A DNA stretch of 64,000 nt from Deinandra increscens subsp. villosa (taxonomy: Eukaryota; Streptophyta; Magnoliopsida; Asterales; Asteraceae), in NCBI GenBank assembly GCA_039602395.1, contig JBCNJP010000017.1:7061238-7125237 (forward strand), given 5' to 3'. A model generated the notes under the pieces. That model was not told the origin of the DNA. It made no database searches and worked only from the letters and a program-made list of their open reading frames with translations. Below, piece after piece: positions 1-11,549 of the stretch. Position 1 is the first letter of the stretch. Each line of letters opens with the position of its first letter. The position numbers and the translations under genes were made by a program.

Positions 1-509
1 GCAAAACAACCTAAAACTTTTCTACTTAAAATCATGTTTTATAATAAACTACCTCTTTCAGCTTAACTAAAAGTTTTTTAAAATCACGCATATTGTTTTA
101 AAAATCACACAAATACTAACAAAAAAAACAAACCGATCAACATTAACGAACAGATAAAACATAAAGAACACAAGACAAACATACCGAACCGATTCATTAT
201 ATTCATATATAGTTTAATACAAAAACTATCGGGTCGAATTTTTATAACTTATCGGGTAGGATCTTCACTAACAGGTGGGCGTGTGATCATCAAAAGCTCC
301 ACAAAAAACAATATAAAAAACTATAAACAAAACAACAAAAAACCCAAAAATGGGTGCCTAGAACTTCTTGAACTCTTCCATAGCCGCCACCTTCTCCTTC
401 GCCTTCTTAATGGTACTGTCCACAACACCACTAAGGAGGGTATGGATCTCCTCTTTCAGCTCTAGTTGCTGAGTGATGTACTTTGCAGCAGCTTCTTTCA
501 TGGCAAACG

Positions 510-523
510 GGGGGGGGGGGGGG
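510..523. repeat. Poly-G homopolymer
   Basis: An uninterrupted G run, also present in the right copy at about 56864-56878 with a different length. It falls inside a proline-coding stretch of the - strand gene and shifts its frame, so assembly length here is suspect. Confidence 0.85.
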
Positions 524-1259
524 TGGATCAACAAGCTCTTTCAGCATCCCAATATGGGTTTGGATGCTGTTTACAGTAATCGCAGTCATCATGTTGAAAG
601 AATTCAGCATTACCCGATGTGACAACCCGTATTTCCCAGGTATATTTTAATATATTAATTATGTGCAATTAGCTGTAATTCTATGTGCATTAGACTAATT
701 TGTTTAAATTAGATGCCTTTACGTGCGAACGTAGACAATCTAGGTCCGACAACAATTACCCGTAATGGAAATCAACCAAAGTTCCGCCACTATTCAAAAT
801 GGAACTTCAATAACAAGAAAATTCATAAACAATGTTTTGTGAAATCTAAATATAAAATGACTATTTTATATTTTCTAAACTTTTACGTTTTGACAAACGT
901 ATTTCAAACACGTCGTTTATGCAAACGACCATTCTAGTCCAACAATACTTTGGTTTTAATTCTTAAACTAATTCAACTTCAAACCATTTATTTTCCTTTC
1001 AAACTAATTATTTCCGTTCAATAAATTTCGTCATACATTTAAACATAACCCGTTCACGTCAAGCAAACATTCAATTCAAGTTTGAAGTACATCATTAGTA
1101 CACAACAACATAAACACCAAATCATGACAAGTGACATTCCAATTATCCGTAAACGTCCGTAACAAACAATGTTTATATTGTTACGATTACTCGTTTCACG
1201 TCAAAAAAATCCATTTTTCATTCCGGATATCGTTTTCGCCCAAACGAAGTCTCATTGGA

Positions 1260-1560
1260 CTCGTAGGACCAAACCGGACTCAACCCGACCCGACTCGAGA
1301 CCCGGTTCGGCCCAGAAGGCCCAATGGGCCTACGGCCCAATTTCGTTTCTTCTTTCCTTTTTTCCCCGGCCCAGACCCCTTCGGCCCATTTCTTTTTCTC
1401 GGCCCACAGGCCCGGCCCGGCCCGGCCCGGCCCATTCTCTTTTCCCCTTTCGAATTGGGCCGAAGCCCAATCCTTTTTCTTTCTTTTCTTCGGGCCGAAG
1501 CCCGTTTTCTTTTTCTTTTCTTTCCGGGTTCGAGCCTTCGGCTCCCCACCCTCCTCTCTT
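1260..1560 (+). promoter_or_regulatory. GGCCCA/TGGGCC-rich segment inside the solo LTR
   Basis: This GC-rich island in an AT-rich LTR contains about ten GGCCCA or TGGGCC words and a run of GGCCC units near 1410-1435. Such 'site II' motifs are bound by TCP factors in plant promoters. A U3 enhancer/promoter role is inferred; no TATA box was tied to it. Confidence 0.4.
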
Positions 1561-2739
1561 CTTTTTCCCGATTTCTTTTTCTACTTCTCCCATTTGGTCC
1601 CTAACCAATCTCCTAACTAAGTGTACATGTAACCAAACCAACCTAAGTCCTTGTTTAGTTGTGTCACCATGATATCAAGCAAGCATGGGGCTAAGTACAT
1701 GACAAAACTAAGGACCATGGGATAAACACTTGAACCTCTTACACAAGGGAGCATGCTTGTCCCCTTGAGCCACCCTAGCCTCCTCCCATGCCCCTCCTTG
1801 GCCGGCCTATAGACACCACCACCACACCCCTAGATTTCAATTTCCAAGCCACAAGTACATGAGAACTCATTGATTCAACCAACTCTTTTTCCCCCTCTTT
1901 TTCTCTTTGGTTACGGTTCAAGCAAACCACCACCAAACCATTCTCATTTTCGGTTCATTTGAACCAAACCAAGTCATCACCTAACCATTCCTTTTAACCA
2001 CCTAAGTCCCTCATTCCTCATTTAACCATCAAAGAGAAACAACACAATTTCTCTCAATCTCTCTCTTTCTCTCGGCTCACTAAGAACCGCCACCACCACC
2101 ACCATTTCACCATCAACCATCTTGCTTTCTAGCTTCTACATACCTTCCTTGTTCAAGGTAAATCATCTCTAGCACCAAGAACTCCATTATTCTTTCATTT
2201 CTTTCTTGATTTTCTTCATAAACAAAACTTTCTAATCTTTTGTTTTTCTTGTCAAAATCCATGACAAACCCTTGAACTCTCATCACCATTTCTTTCACAT
2301 TTCAAGATCAAGGTTGGGTTTGGAGCTAAACTTGGAAGCTAGTTCAACAACCCATTAACGTCATTACCGATCCGGAAAGCTTTAAGTGAGGAGAACTTAC
2401 TTTCTTTGATTATTTCTCACTAAATCTTTCATTTCTATATGTCACATGTCATGTTCATGATTAAGTCTTGATTTGGTTGTTGTATGACTTGCTAGCAAAC
2501 ATAAATGTTAGTATGGTTATGTGTTTGTGATGGAAACTAGATATGTTAAAAAGATTATTTGACAAAATATATAAATAACTTGCATTTTGTTAAAAGGAAT
2601 CACTTTAAATGACCAAGGTTGGAAAATATTGGTTCTTGTATGTTAAATATAATTTGGAACACTTATCCTGGTGAGAAATGGACATACAAAGTGTTAAAAA
2701 ATCGAATTTCATGAAAAATATAAGTTTTATGAAAACTGG

Positions 2740-2865
2740 GCAGAGATGACACACATTCTGCATGTCATAAATCTGCTGTCATCTGTGAACTATATGAACA
2801 AGAACACTGAACAGAGATGACACACATTTCCTGCGTGTCATAAAACTGCTGTCATGCAGAAAAAT
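2740..2865. repeat. Two imperfect tandem units inside the solo LTR
   Basis: Two units about 70 bp apart share the order GATGACACACATT, TGTCATAAA, CTGCTGTCAT. This is an internal LTR duplication; no function is visible. Confidence 0.6.
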
Positions 2866-5352
2866 ATATATATTTTCCAAAACTCCAAACACTTGTAATT
2901 TGACTTCAAACCAAAACCAAAGTTTACTAAAGGATGATTTTGGGCCATAAAAGTGTTCACCAAGGATTTAAACATGAAACTTCAAGAAAATAAAAACATG
3001 GGATTTTTATGACATAAATACCATTTATTTTTATGAAAAATTTAGTTTAAGACTTTTGACAAGTTGTGACCACTTAGGACTTGTAATGTATTTTTAGGGA
3101 TGCCAAAGGTGTTTTACTAAACATACTAAATAATTCGAGAAGTCAAACACTTGGAAACAAAATGGTTAAATATCTTAACTACGACGTTTCGATAAAAATT
3201 GCAATTTATTTTCAATTTAGAATTGGGTCTAGTTCAAAACATGAAACATGTTAGTTTTGACATATAAAAATACTTTATAAAGTTCGAATGAAGAAAAACA
3301 TATTTTATAAACAAACCGGACAAAAACTATAACTTTCGGTTACTCGAAAACGTCGGATTTTACAAGTTAAACTTCCATTAATTAATTTGGCAACTCAAAA
3401 CCCTAAAACACATTAGAACAAGCCCACTAACAAATCCTAAGTGTTAGAAAACTTAAAACGTCATAACATCGTCATAACAGTCAAACCGACGAAACCGGTT
3501 AACCACCGGACGAACCTACGCTTAATTTTACCAAAATGTAACTTCGTATATTTGTGGAAACATTTATTCACATTAAAGGAAGATTATATTTATTAATCGA
3601 AAAGTCCAAAATCTTACAAATATTTAGTGAATTAAATACTTACGATTTTTCCTAACGTTTAATGAAAAATAATTCATATTATTCAATATTTATTTTTCAA
3701 ACGTAATCATTATTTATTTATTCAGATAAATAATAAACTCCATCAACTTCAATACTATTTATTTGACAATAAATAAGTCCTAGGATTTCCATCACCGTCA
3801 TCGGGTAATAACCAGTCGAGACTTAACCTTGAACATAGAGTGACGTATTCACTAACTCAAGATAGCCAAACCCTAATACGTCATAACATTACTTTGTAGA
3901 CGTTTGCTAGGCTAAGTTCAATCAAACATACCAGACATCCACCTTCAAACAAGTGAGTCTTCACGGCCCCTTTTTCATTTCTGTTTTCTAACTTGGGGGA
4001 GAATTCAATGAATGCTTTTCAACTTCAAACTGTCTGATATTATGATAACTGTACGACGTAATGATTGCATGTTCTTTTCAATTCCCCATTTTGTGTATTC
4101 ATGTTGATTCATGTTATATGCCTAAGTCCCACTATTAATTGGATTCAATTAGTTCATTCGAAACGATAGCTTGTGAATAGATCTATTTGGGTTGACGACC
4201 CTACTCTGACTTGGTCGCTCCAGTCATGACTCCATGGTTATAGTCAAGGGGTACATTTGTTATTCTTGTCATTCGGTGTTCTTGGGGAAGAACATCAGGA
4301 GTGGGTAAACAGTTAGTTTTGAATTCAAGGTTCATGGACGATCTTTACAACAACAGTGTCAAACAAATTAATGTCATGGCAAACAAATCATTTATCAAAC
4401 ATATTTTCAAACAGTTCAGTGTCATTAAACCTGTGAAACTCACCAACAATTCTGTTGACTCTTTTTATTCTTGAATTCTCAGGTGATTAAAGACTGCAAC
4501 TCCATATTTTTCTGTTGTGACCCTGCTTGTCATATCATGGTCTGCCTGCTGTGTGTTCATGCATTTCATTTTGGAGATTTAGACGCATTACGCCTTAGGG
4601 TAGTTATGTTTATAAATCTCATAACTTGTCTTTTGGAAAACTTAACATGTAACCACTACTCTATTTCCGCTGCCACGTTTTAGATGTTTAATTTAAATGT
4701 TTGAAACTCACATTTTCAGAAGACAAATGGTTTAATTAAATGTTCATTAGACGTCATCATTCATAACCATGACCATGATGCCAAATCAGTCACACGCCCA
4801 CATTTAGTCATTTTCTCGGGGTGTGACACCCGATCATCCTGGCTTCCTTTTCATGCATCTCCTCAACTACCCTTAGGACTGCATTCTTCTAAGAAGTGGG
4901 GTTAGAAGAATAATATGCCATTTTTTTTAAGCTCGAAAACTAAAAATGACAGAGTAAAATTGTGATTTTTGAGTTTTACGTGTAAAAGTGCATGGTGACA
5001 CACCAATATATATAATTAAAAATTGGAGGGAAAATGAACGGAGAAAAATAAAACAAAAAAGAAAAACCTATAAAAAAATATACGCAAGAAAAACCCCTAA
5101 ATCAGTGTTTGCGTTAAAAATAAATTCCCATTTGAGCACTTATTGCGCTTCATCTTCGCCTCCCTAATTGTCCCATTAAAACACTAATCAATAAGCGGTA
5201 GGTGCCACATTTACTACATTCAGGGCATCATCATCCCTATAAACCTAGACACTCGATTACATTTTACAAAATCACGCTACGCCGACTTCTTCCAAACAGA
5301 CTTCAAATCACGTCACAAATCAAAAACACCACACACACCACTGTAAAAAAAA

Positions 5353-5620
5353 ATGTCGTCGTCTTTCTTCAACATCACAGAAGCCGACATAGCCCTAAAA
5401 GAGAAGTTAACGAAACAGATAATGCTTGAATTCAACAAAGAAAAACTTCTTATCGATGTTTAAAGCAGAGTTTCGATAGTCTCAAGGAAATGACGCTAGA
5501 CCGAGACGAGGTGACGCAGAAGTTGATGAACTTGCCCAAGAGTTCGGTTCAAGAGCTATTCCGTTTGTTTATGGTAGAAAAGGATAAACAAATGCAAACG
5601 ATTGCCAACATACTGAAGCA
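5353..5620 (+). pseudogene. Short Lys/Glu-rich unknown protein, broken (left copy)
   Basis: ATG at 5353 matches ATG 57492 of the right copy (start MSSSF). A missing T near 5461 (run of three T instead of four) causes a premature stop, so the rest is only readable from 5490 in another frame. Near 5620 the frame runs into an unrelated Harbinger sequence at the deletion junction. No family was recognised; the composition (acidic and basic helices) suggests a coiled coil. Confidence 0.5.
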
Positions 5621-6110
5621 ACACTCGATGTCCTTCTTTGCGGGCTCTTGCATATTTTTTAAGTATCTTCTTTTTGCATCAATGGGGTCTTTAAAAGTCT
5701 TGACGATGAACGAAAACTCAGGATATATGTCGTCACCCAAAAGATATCCATGTGGGTAGTAGTTTCCATTTGCATAAAATGAAGCCTTGGCTCCCTTCCC
5801 CGATACGTAATCCTCAACCTGTGACCCCTTCAAAACATTGATGTCCTTGTTGGATCCGACTATATCAAAGTGTGGATTCTGAATCCGTTGATCACATGAA
5901 TATACGACTTGCAGAATGACCGTCGGGGTCTTTTGATCACCCTGTGTGTGTTGACCTCTCTATGCGGTAGGGCAGTAATCCCATTGTCAATGCACGCAAT
6001 CTATGCTACCAATCATGCTTGGTAGGCCATGTACTTGCTCATGCCGCATTTTTAAGATCATTGCAAGCTGGCTTTCATAAATACCGTCGCTTATACAGTT
6101 CATCGATTCC
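5549..6110 (-). pseudogene. PIF/Harbinger (ALP1-like, Plant_tran) transposase, DDE-domain fragment, left copy
   Basis: Read on the - strand this gives the typical order of plant Harbinger nucleases: HGLPSMIGSIDCVH, GSNKDINVLKG, then YYPHGYLLGDDIYPEFSF and KDIECCFS. The Asp of GSIDC and the Asp of NKDINVL correspond to DDE-type catalytic positions of this family. At least two stops occur (one directly after SIDCVH, where Trp is expected, one after CPTA), so it is dead. The C-terminal end is missing because of the deletion junction near 5620. The right copy is at 61330-62030. Confidence 0.8.
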
Positions 6111-6389
6111 TTTCAAATTAAATAATAATTATAATAAAATCTAAAAAAGCTATGATAAAGCTTAAATTAAATGTAGACGTATTTGATTAATAAATTGAAA
6201 TTTTGATATGTAACAAAATATACATATTTTTATACCAAATATTCCCCGCATATTGGTTAATTTCTGACTAACTATAATCAAAACAAAGCCGTTTTGCTTT
6301 CTTTTTAGTTTTTCAGGAAAAACAAGGACAAACTAACAAAAGGACCATAAGATAACTAAAATATGAAGAAAAATGCTAACTCTGTGGAT

Positions 6390-6620
6390 TTTGGCCTTGG
6401 GCACGACCCGTGCTCAGCTAGGCATGGCTCGTTCCACCTTAGAAATCCCCCGAGAGAAGACTTATGTATCCTGACAAACACAACCCGTGTGGCTGATCAA
6501 GCACGACCCGTGTCCCTGACTCCTGACAAGCAAGACCCGTGCCTTGAAACGCAACACGACCCTTGTCAACTAACTATTATATTTCTTCAAAGATCACATG
6601 TCAAGCACGACTCGTGCCCT
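6390..6620 (+). repeat. Spaced CACGACCCGTG-type motif cluster (left copy)
   Basis: Several near-palindromic words of the form GCACGACCCGTGC recur every 25-45 bases (for example near 6399, 6508, 6533, 6605). The right copy at 62335-62560 has the same arrangement. Origin unknown; probably the inside of an old transposon. Confidence 0.6.
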
Positions 6621-6626
6621 GAAAAG

Positions 6627-7375
6627 CAGTGACAGACCTAGGCACAAGCCTAGGGGTTCCCCCGACGTTCATGAAATTTTTTGGCGGTGTCATACTTTCT
6701 GAATTTTTTTCTGAACTGAACCCAAGAAATTTGGTGTCTGAAATTATCCAAACCCAATTAATTATAACCCAAAACCTTAAAACAAAAAAAAATCCCTGAA
6801 ACTTGGAACATACGAATCGTCACTAGTGTCAATTCAATTGTCCTCCGTAGGGTGAGGCGGTGAGCACTGCGATCGACGATCGAATAGCATATTGAGGGCC
6901 GAGAGGTAGAGAGCAGGCCAACCGACAACTCCGACCGACAAGTGTTTAGTAGTTACTGTTTAGTCATAATCTTTGTCTAAATATGTGATTTTCTTAAAAA
7001 ATTTGTTTCTTGAATCGATTGAAGAGTTATAGAATTCTAAATTGTGAATCACTTGATTGTTAATTTGTAACTTGTGAGCAAAGAACTTGACTAGTTGACT
7101 GTGATTTTTGTGTCTATATTTCATATCAATTTGATGATAATTGAGAACAAAGAAGTTGTTATTTTGATATATTTGATCTTAGAATTTTTAAGAACAAAGA
7201 ACACATAATTTGTTCTAAGTGTTTTTATATATTTTTTGTGTGTTGTAATTCTGTTCTGGAATGACGAATGACCTGTCACCCGACCTGACCCGACCGTCTT
7301 AAAAAAAAAATTGTATATAGGGGTGGGCGACCAAACACCAAAAATTTCCGAATCCTACCATTTGAACTCGCTTAA
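6627..7375 (+). mobile_element. hAT remnant (CAGTGRCAGACCTAGG family), left copy
   Basis: It begins CAGTGACAGACCTAGG, nearly the start of the right copy (62563) and close to TAGTGGCTGACCTAGG at 48998, an element with a clear 8-bp TSD. The 3' part resembles the end of that element (TTGTATATAG followed by CGAACGCCAAAAATTT-like sequence). The right end is uncertain and I see no TSD here. No transposase remains. Confidence 0.6.
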
Positions 7376-8330
7376 TTCTTTCCTTTCTCTCTAGATTAGA
7401 TTTTGTTTTTGAGCCACTTGGCGTTTGTAATCATTCAACTAAGAGTTTGTAAGAATATTAACTTAATAAGATTTTGTTTAAAAGTTTGTCTATGAACTAC
7501 TAATCATCTTTTAAGCAAATCTTTATAACCATGTCTGGCTAAACTCTTACACTCACGCAGGGGGAAAATGAGCATTTGGCGGGTTGTTGAAAAAAGTTTA
7601 TAAACTCACCTTAAGGTATGTATGAATGACTTTATGAAAACTTTATATTAAAAGTGTACTGTCACCCTTTTGAACAAATGTATCTTGTGTATTGCGGACC
7701 ATTTTAGGAGTCAAAAGGTTATTAGTCGTACTTGTGACACTCGACTGGGGGACGATGCATGATCCTTACGGTGACTCGCACCCCATGGAAAGCAATACAT
7801 TCGAGTGTTTTATGTCTAGTTATTTTCACACATGTGTGGTCTGAAGGTAATGGTTGGGATTGAGGGATAGTAGTATTTTGTCACCGCGTAGAAGCCAGTG
7901 CTGTATGTGTTGGTAAACTTTGCTCTGGCTACGATCGCCCGTGTATGCGCGAGAGCGGTAAACGAAGAAAACAGACCTTAGTCCCTTATTGAGAACTTTT
8001 CATAAAAAAATAAGCCGATGCATGGGTTGTTCCCCTACTGGTTCATGACAACATATTCGAGTGTAACGGTACTTTGATCATAAGACACTACAATTACATG
8101 ACATTCACACAACTATATTTATTCCGAACAGCATGAGTACCCTTGGGGTTCATACCAATTGGGTGATCAACAGGAGGAAACTGAGAGTAGATTTGAGGCG
8201 GAGAGGCTGTTTATTCGTCTGTTAGAAACAATCTTAAGGAAATGTTATATATAAATAGGCTATCAACCCTGCAACTGGTGATTCCTCCCAAGTGATATTT
8301 TCTCTGATTGTCTAGCTTAAATCCCATTTT
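7376..8330. other. Non-coding part of the repeat block, unrecognised
   Basis: No ORF or family recognised. 7740-7810 and 7900-7960 are more GC-rich and well conserved in the right copy (63660-63900). Conservation between copies stops being testable after 8067, where the window ends on the other side. Confidence 0.5.
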
Positions 8331-8377
8331 ATGTTTATTTTATTTCCCTTTTTAATATTTTATATATTTCTTAAACT

Positions 8378-9104
8378 AAAAGATAGATCTGGTTAAAAGT
8401 TAACAAAGACGAAGTACCAAGAGTCCTCATTTCCATACATTGTGTCCTTAAACAACCTCGGTATCTTGCCTTCGCTATACTATGCCACTATGGGTGCACT
8501 TGCCCGCGTACGTGGTGTATAGTGATTGGTTTCTATCGTGTTATAAATGTAAAGCTTAAATGCAATAGTGGTGTTGAAACCGACCAATAATTGTCATATT
8601 TTCATATACACCCGAGCACACACCAATATACCTCTAGTGAAATGCTCCAAAGTGTCTCTCGTCGTCTTCTCAACCATTTTTAAATACTCGTCATTGATGT
8701 TCGTCGTGTTTCCGTACGCTAAAACGTGTAACGCTGAGGCACACTTTTGAATAGAGGTGAACCCAAGATTTCCCCGTCCGTCACATCTTTGTTGAAAGTA
8801 GGAATATTTTTCTTCCAAATCATGAGCTATACGTAAAAACATACGTTTACTCATCCAAAAAACGATTAGAGAATGTCTTAGGATCGGGGTAGGTTGGATT
8901 TCGACAAAGTGTGTTTTGCATCGCGACCGCGTTCAATTGGTGTTCTCTTAAGGACCGGTCGAGGAACCGAAGTGGAAGACTCTGGTATTATTTTTTATAA
9001 TTACCGCGGTTACCTCAGCCGAAATCACCTCGTCTTCTTCATCATCGTAAAAGTTGTACAATATTGATGATGAGGAAGGGGATGCTATTTTTTTATAGAA
9101 TGCT
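8378..9104 (-). pseudogene. PIF/Harbinger transposase N-terminal part, tandem unit 1
   Basis: The - strand reads the family's N-terminus: an acidic start (FYDDEEDEVISAEV near 9050), then MSKRMFLRIAHDLEEKYSYF, CDGRGNLGFTSIQKC and LAYGNTTNINDEYLKM in the open stretch 8854-8594. This corresponds to the helical region ahead of the DDE nuclease in ALP1/HARBI1-like proteins. Stops lie between the acidic part and MSKRM and again downstream, and the nuclease domain is absent, so it is a pseudogene. Confidence 0.75.
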
Positions 9105-9159
9105 ATTTTTTTATGTTTATTTTATTTCCCTTTTTAATATTTTATATATTTCTTAAACT

Positions 9160-9886
9160 AAAAGATAGATCTGGTTAAAAGTTAACAAAGACGAAGTACC
9201 AAGAGTCCTCATTTCCATACATTGTGTCCTTAAACAACCTCGGTATCTTGCCTTCGCTATACTATGCCACTATGGGTGCACTTGCCCGCGTACGTGGTGT
9301 ATAGTGATTGGTTTCTATCGTGTTATAAATGTAAAGCTTAAATGCAATAGTGGTGTTGAAACCGACCAATAATTGTCATATTTTCATATACACCCGAGCA
9401 CACACCAATATACCTCTAGTGAAATGCTCCAAAGTGTCTCTCGTCGTCTTCTCAACCATTTTTAAATACTCGTCATTGATGTTCGTCGTGTTTCCGTACG
9501 CTAAAACGTGTAACGCTGAGGCACACTTTTGAATAGAGGTGAACCCAAGATTTCCCCGTCCGTCACATCTTTGTTGAAAGTAGGAATATTTTTCTTCCAA
9601 ATCATGAGCTATACGTAAAAACATACGTTTACTCATCCAAAAAACGATTAGAGAATGTCTTAGGATCGGGGTAGGTTGGATTTCGACAAAGTGTGTTTTG
9701 CATCGCGACCGCGTTCAATTGGTGTTCTCTTAAGGACCGGTCGAGGAACCGAAGTGGAAGACTCTGGTATTATTTTTTATAATTACCGCGGTTACCTCAG
9801 CCGAAATCACCTCGTCTTCTTCATCATCGTAAAAGTTGTACAATATTGATGATGAGGAAGGGGATGCTATTTTTTTATAGAATGTA
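9160..9886 (-). pseudogene. PIF/Harbinger transposase N-terminal part, tandem unit 2
   Basis: Same content as unit 1 (open stretch 9636-9376). This unit joins the element's natural 5' flank at 9895-10159, so it is the original and unit 1 the added copy. Same stops, no nuclease domain. Confidence 0.75.
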
Positions 9887-9894
9887 GAGGATAG

Positions 9895-10159
9895 AAGTGT
9901 AGAATTTAGATAAAAGAATGAGAGAAAGTAAGAAGTTGTAGGTTAAAATAGAGAATGAGTGTATATGTATAGGTGAATTGTTAAAAAAAATCTAAAAGGG
10001 ACATAGCCGTTCAACGGCTAAAAATTCTTGGAATCATAAAAAATTTAAGCGTTATATACTTCACGCCCATTTCAATTTTAAAGCCCATAGCGCCCCCGGG
10101 CGGTGTGTGGGGCGCTATAGGACGTTATAGCTGTAGGTTAACGTCTACTTCGGATGGTC
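9895..10159 (-). mobile_element. 5' terminal region of the Harbinger element
   Basis: It holds the leader and terminal end upstream of the transposase. A GC-rich inverted repeat at 10088-10121 (TAGCGCCCC... / ...GGGGCGCTATA) and the outer end TACTTCGGATGGTC followed by TAA resemble the MITE at 55365-55619 (inner AGCGCC/GGCGCTAT, end CACTACGGATAGCC followed by TTA). The 3-bp TWA target is typical of PIF/Harbinger. The other end of this element is lost. Confidence 0.6.
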
Positions 10160-10940
10160 TAATTGTTTAAGTGTGGTGATATAGTTATTAGTGTTTATTT
10201 TATTAATATATTGAGTAATATTAAGAATTAGAGTTTAAACAGGATGGAATTTTGTTGTAGTATAAATAGATATGTAGGTTTTATTGTAAATGTGTGGTTT
10301 TGTTCTTAATAAAATTTGTGTTTATCGTGTGTGCTCAATCCAGTTGTCCAACAGTCTGCCGGTCAGATGTCACTAGACAAGTTATGGCGAACATCGACGA
10401 TTCAACAAATTAAGTAAGAAAACAGAAAACAATAGTCATTACAATCATTTAAATGGTAGACTTGGAGTAAAATAACGACTTAAACGGTCATAATAATTTT
10501 TATTGATGATATCATGAGAAACTGAAAAAAGAGATAAATTACTACCATCTAGCTCCCGTCATTGTTTGATCAACAACACCATAGGCGTGAGAATAAAAAA
10601 GTTCTATTGCTTATCTAAATGCAAATAAGTTAACACATGATTTGGTGGTATAATTTGTATAGTCGTGTAAGTTTGACAAATGAGTTGGTTTTTTTTATTG
10701 GTGATGTAATAAGTACACATAGATTTTCTTCATTATTATATTTTATCAAATTGCCCCTAACATATAACAACTTTCTTATATGTAGGGACTGCAAAGGGTT
10801 GGGTTTGGGTGGGGTTTGAGTAATCCAAACCCCGTAACTTGTTATTATAAAATCTTCTCCCATACCTGGCTCGAAACTCATCGGGTATTTACGCATTAGG
10901 TAGCGGGCATACTCGTGTGTTTTCGGGTATACCCGTCGAG
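10160..10940. other. Non-coding; target region of a hAT insertion
   Basis: AT-rich to 10780, then a C/G-richer stretch (10785-10940) with repeated CGGGTA words that continues past the hAT at 14115-14440. The 10785-14440 sequence therefore looks like an older non-coding repeat into which the hAT jumped. No gene seen. Confidence 0.5.
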
Positions 10941-11253
10941 CAGTGGCGGAACCAGTAATTTTCGATCTGAGGGTCAATAATAACTAACTTTATACTTAAT
11001 ACAAAACTTTCTGGTCCTCCATTAAGGTTCTAGCACATGGAGATCGGCTCCATATAATGGGAGCGAAACGTAGATTCTTTATTGTTAAATTTATTATGTG
11101 TAATAATTTATTTTGTAAAACATAAATTCTTTGTTTATTTGTTTTACGCTAAAATAAACAAAGTAATAATAAACAAATTAAAATAGAAATTATAATTGTT
11201 AAACTTTCCTAATATACAAATTATAAAATAACAAAGATAAAATAATGGAATTT

Positions 11254-11312
11254 AAATATATCTATATCTATATCTATATCTATATCTATCTATATCTATA
11301 TCTATATCTATA
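11254..11312. repeat. TATATC microsatellite
   Basis: Simple repeat of TATATC units leading straight into a Helitron-like 5' end. Confidence 0.9.
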
Positions 11313-11549
11313 TATATAATAAAAGAAAAGTTTTTGGGCACCACAATTTGTCATGTGACACCACCACATTCATCCTCAACAATTTTTCCCGCCAATAAAC
11401 ATTTACAAGCGGATCTTCTAATTTTGGATATATATATATCCACTATTTATTTATTGTCTTCTAAATTATTTAATAACCAATTATTTAATTACTTAAATTT
11501 AATATATTATATAGTTTATTAAGTTACATTTATCTATATCTATCTATAC
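11307..11549 (+). mobile_element. Helitron 5' end, truncated
   Basis: Starts TCTATATATATAATAAAAG, the form of plant Helitron 5' ends. It is followed by a short non-coding stretch and runs into a second Helitron start at 11550; no 3' end of its own was found, so it may share the end at 12417. Confidence 0.5.

Larger units (their letters stand above)
613..4833. mobile_element. Solo LTR (Ty3/gypsy-type, probably Tekay-like), 4,211 bp with 5-bp TSD
   Basis: The element spans 618-4828. It starts TGTGACAACCCG, ends CGGGGTGTGACA (the TG...CA form of an LTR) and is flanked by the 5-bp duplication CCCGA at 613-617 and 4829-4833. The right repeat copy has the clean empty site at about 56970. It has no coding capacity, and its first bases are not repeated at its end, so it is one LTR left by unequal recombination rather than a full element. 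A C-rich zone at 1260-1560 holds many GGCCCA/TGGGCC motifs. Length and ends resemble Tekay/Del chromovirus LTRs, but the lineage is inference. Confidence 0.85.
358..4888 (-). pseudogene. Unknown short protein, last exon split by a solo LTR (left copy)
   Basis: The two exon pieces are 4888-4829 and 617-358 on the - strand; the LTR at 618-4828 sits between them. The right copy (57031-56710) shows the uninterrupted exon. It encodes a hydrophilic, Lys/Glu-rich, probably coiled-coil C-terminus that ends in KKF. A poly-G run at about 510-523 (proline codons on the - strand) changes length between copies and throws the reading frame. I do not recognise the family. The insertion and homopolymer make this copy non-functional. 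Confidence 0.5.
1..8067 (+). repeat. Left copy of a large direct segmental repeat
   Basis: Base 1 matches base 56344 and base 8067 matches base 64000, both copies in the same orientation and both cut off by the window edges. The match is high but not perfect, with scattered substitutions and small indels. It includes several older nested remnants (Harbinger, hAT), so the duplication came after those. Compared with the right copy, this one gained a solo LTR at 618-4828 and lost the segment that lies between about 57757 and 61582 on the right (junction near 5620). Confidence 0.9.
8331..9894. repeat. Two 782-bp direct tandem copies
   Basis: Unit 1 is 8331-9112 and unit 2 is 9113-9894, with a constant offset of 782. 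I saw no difference along the stretches compared, including an identical 86-codon reading frame. Either a very recent tandem duplication or an assembly duplication. Confidence 0.9.

Noticed and set aside
1131..1672. Overlapping open stretches on both strands in the C-rich part of the solo LTR
   Set aside because: They exist because GC-rich Pro/Arg/Phe-coding sequence has few stops; no domain, both strands open at once, inside a non-coding LTR.
10630..10977. 115-codon - strand reading frame
   Set aside because: It crosses the left border and 8-bp TSD of the hAT element, so it cannot be an ancestral gene; no family resemblance.
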